Source: Desulfurococcales archaeon
GTDB lineage: Archaea > Thermoproteota > Thermoprotei_A > Sulfolobales > Ignicoccaceae
Direction of reading: 5' to 3'
Assembly (NCBI GenBank): GCA_015521275.1
Contig: WAOJ01000025.1
Location: 1-5,586 of the forward strand
Length of the DNA stretch: 5,586 nucleotides
Position numbers and translations under genes: made by a program. This document shows positions 3,937 to 5,586 of the stretch, in pieces. A model generated the notes under the pieces. That model saw only the letters and a program-made list of their open reading frames with translations. It was not told the origin of the DNA and ran no database searches. Positions within the stretch are counted from its first letter, which is position 1; each line of letters starts with the position of its first letter.

Positions 3937-5426
3937 TGCTTTTGGAAGGGACTCAAGACCGCATACAAGACCGGCAACACTTCTAACTTACCCACTATCA
4001 TTGCAACAGCCAACAAGAGTCTAACGTCGATGGGCGCGACTGCCGTTAAGCCCGAACTCAAGCCGGTACCGCTCATGGCGGAGGCAACTTCAAACAAGAT
4101 ATCTATGCTCGGTACTTTTATTCTGTGTAGACTCATCAATTCTGTTATTATCATTGATATTATCAATAACGTGAATATGTAAGCACTGACGACAGTGAGC
4201 ATGGTTATCAAGTCGTTGGGATCCACTTCCTTTTCCATGACCTTTATGCTGCTTATGTATCCCCTGGGCTTCCCCATCCTCCTCACTTGACTCAGTATCA
4301 GTTTTCCTATCATGTAGGCTCTGAAAAGCTTTATGCCACCTCCCGTGGAGAAGGCGGAAGCACCTATTATCATGGCGAAGGTCAATATGTACTTCACCGA
4401 CTCGCTAAACTTGCTCACATCTTGGATCTGGAAGCCGGACGTGGTGACTGCTGAAGCTGAATGGAAGAGTGCGCTCCAGATGGCTTGAGGAGTGAAGCTC
4501 TTCCAGACTAAGAGTATCAAGAGTGTGTAAAACAATATGGAGCCTACTAGCATCCGGAGTTCCGGGTGGGAGAAGGCCCTCCTAACCCTCCCATATCTCA
4601 GGTTTAAGTATACGGAGAAGTTCAAGGCTCCCAAGACACAAGTGAGCATTACTAGTCCTTGCTGGAGGGGAGTTAAGTCAGCTGTTCCCCCAGCGGTGGG
4701 AGCGAAGCCTCCGGTAGCTAAGGCGGCGAAGGTGTATACCAAGGAGTCGTACAAGCTCATGCCGCTCAAATACATGTATATTACTGGAATAACTGTCAGC
4801 ACTATGTAAATTATTATTAGGTCTATTAGCGTCTTATACATGCTAGGCCTAACCCTCTCCCCTTTCCCTAACGCGGAAACTAGACCGGTGGGGGAGACGT
4901 GGTAAACTATTGCCAATATTAGGGTTAGGAAGAGGGCTCCTACTTCGCCGGCCCACTGGCTAGCTGCCCTAATTGCGTTGACGAACGGTGTCTGAGCGGA
5001 GGGGTTCAATATAGTAAAGCCCGTTCCCGTAAGACCGCTCACCATTTCGAAATAGGAGTTGGCTATATCTACATGACTAAAGTACGAGAACGGGAGAGCT
5101 ACTAAGAAAGGCGATAAGAACCAGAATATGACCAACGCTTTTATTATTATTGATGGTTTAACAATATTTATGGTCATCTTTGAAATTTTAATTGCTATTG
5201 TAGAGTATATTAAGGCTACTATTAGAGCTATGATCATATCTGTATCGAAATAGGGGTATGTCAGCGTTGAAAGGATTGCCAAATAAAACGTAAGCGAGGC
5301 CACCACGGTTGATATCAAAATGCCCCAGAGCAAGGAGGGCCAACGGCCCTTACGTCGTACGTCGTACTCTCTGGATGTAGGCTGCCGCATTAAGCAGTAC
5401 CGCCGGGAGGGCCTTCTTGGGTACAT
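3933..5426 (-). CDS. trkH: TrkH/KtrB-type potassium (cation) transporter membrane subunit
   Basis: 497 residues from ATG 5426 (485 from ATG 5390), the usual size for TrkH, with many hydrophobic segments from residue 31 on. All four pore-loop repeats of the SKT superfamily are visible: SGLTGTGF (130-137), ALATGGFAP (236-243), SAVTTSGF (325-332) and SAMSGTGLSSG (449-459). The four filter glycines are present (136, 240, 331, 455), which indicates potassium selectivity. Other signatures: QWAGEVGAL (157-165) like the 'WiGGmG' stretch, STGGGIKLFR (360-369), and VGKLEVLPV (478-486) like the terminal 'GRLE' motif with Lys for Arg. Such subunits normally need a cytosolic TrkA/KtrA RCK partner, which is not in the window. 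The start overlaps the upstream gene's end by 77 bases (or 41 for ATG 5390, which has GGCGGT upstream and seems better), suggesting translational coupling. The TAA overlaps the stop of the 48-residue gene. Confidence 0.93.
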   Translation of the reverse strand: MYPRRPSRRYCLMRQPTSREYDVRRKGRWPSLLWGILISTVVASLTFYLAILSTLTYPYFDTDMIIALIVALIYSTIAIKISKMTINIVKPSIIIKALVIFWFLSPFLVALPFSYFSHVDIANSYFEMVSGLTGTGFTILNPSAQTPFVNAIRAASQWAGEVGALFLTLILAIVYHVSPTGLVSALGKGERVRPSMYKTLIDLIIIYIVLTVIPVIYMYLSGMSLYDSLVYTFAALATGGFAPTAGGTADLTPLQQGLVMLTCVLGALNFSVYLNLRYGRVRRAFSHPELRMLVGSILFYTLLILLVWKSFTPQAIWSALFHSASAVTTSGFQIQDVSKFSESVKYILTFAMIIGASAFSTGGGIKLFRAYMIGKLILSQVRRMGKPRGYISSIKVMEKEVDPNDLITMLTVVSAYIFTLLIISMIITELMSLHRIKVPSIDILFEVASAMSGTGLSSGLTAVAPIDVRLLLAVAMIVGKLEVLPVLYAVLSPFQKH

Positions 5427-5586
5427 AAAAGTATCTCGGCGTTATGTTCTTAAGTAGAGAATCTCCTTGTATCATAACCTTTACCTCGTAAATCTCGTCG
5501 TCCTTTATGGTATCCAGTATCTTTTCGGGATTCTCGATCAAGTCCAACGGCTTGAAGTACCTAACGCTGTATTCGTCCTTGGGCGA
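5350..5586 (-). CDS. Unidentified protein, C-terminal part (5' end outside window)
   Basis: The frame is open from the right edge (codon 5586-5584) to the TAA at 5350, giving the last 78 residues. A TTG at 5547 could be read as a start, but coding-like sequence continues upstream to the edge (KDEYSVRYFKPLDLIENP), so it is probably internal. Visible: an acidic region ENPEKILDTIKDDEIYEV, a beta-rich stretch KVMIQGDSLLKNI, RYFYVPKKALPAVLLNAAAY with a probable helix, and a basic end. No membrane segment or known catalytic motif can be seen, and I do not recognise the family. It overlaps the TrkH gene by 41-77 bases and so is probably co-transcribed and translationally coupled with it. A regulatory role for the transporter would be speculation; it does not look like the Rossmann/RCK part of TrkA. 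Confidence 0.6.
   Translation of the reverse strand, partial: SPKDEYSVRYFKPLDLIENPEKILDTIKDDEIYEVKVMIQGDSLLKNITPRYFYVPKKALPAVLLNAAAYIQRVRRTT

Noticed and set aside
4537..4809. 90-residue plus-strand frame
   Set aside because: It is antisense to the TrkH gene, whose pore motifs are unmistakable.

Overview
The window looks like chromosomal DNA from a hyperthermophilic crenarchaeon. It holds an archaeal/eukaryal-type ribosomal protein (S25e), a PAC2-family proteasome assembly chaperone, a tRNA-Tyr with C1-G72 and an intron at 37/38 bounded by a bulge-helix-bulge motif, archaeal TATA-like boxes, a near-perfect archaeal Shine-Dalgarno, and heavy AGG/AGA and ATA codon use. Sulfur metabolism plus extreme compactness would fit Desulfurococcales such as Ignicoccus, but that placement is a guess.

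Layout. 1-775 (+): the 3' end of a sulfide:quinone oxidoreductase-like flavoprotein gene, then a DUF1641 gene 13 bases later. 3520-772 (-): a likely co-directional cluster reading S25e, PAC2 chaperone, small Hsp20-like protein, then a membrane-anchored degenerate phospholipase-D-like protein. 3598-3735 (+): tRNA-Tyr(GUA), divergent from S25e, with a palindromic CTTATAAG box between them. 3790-3936 (+): a 48-residue small protein gene. 5426-3933 (-): a TrkH-type cation transporter, overlapping an unidentified gene that enters from the right edge (5586-5350).

Main observation. The PAC2 gene carries a 222-bp in-frame tandem duplication of its C-terminal half. The two copies differ at 10 positions. 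Nine are synonymous, and the tenth turns GAG into TAG in the upstream copy. The gene is thereby split into a truncated N-terminal ORF and a 104-residue downstream ORF that begins at a repeat-internal ATG and ends in Met-Tyr-Thr, a hydrophobic-Tyr-X tail of the kind archaeal PAC2 chaperones use to dock on the 20S proteasome. This could be a fresh nonsense lesion, a readthrough site, or a gene becoming two polypeptides.

Other points. The phospholipase-D-like gene has a convincing coding extension upstream of its first ATG but no ATG, GTG or TTG to start it. Two convergent gene pairs end in interlocked stop codons. No mobile element, CRISPR array or complete defence system is visible.
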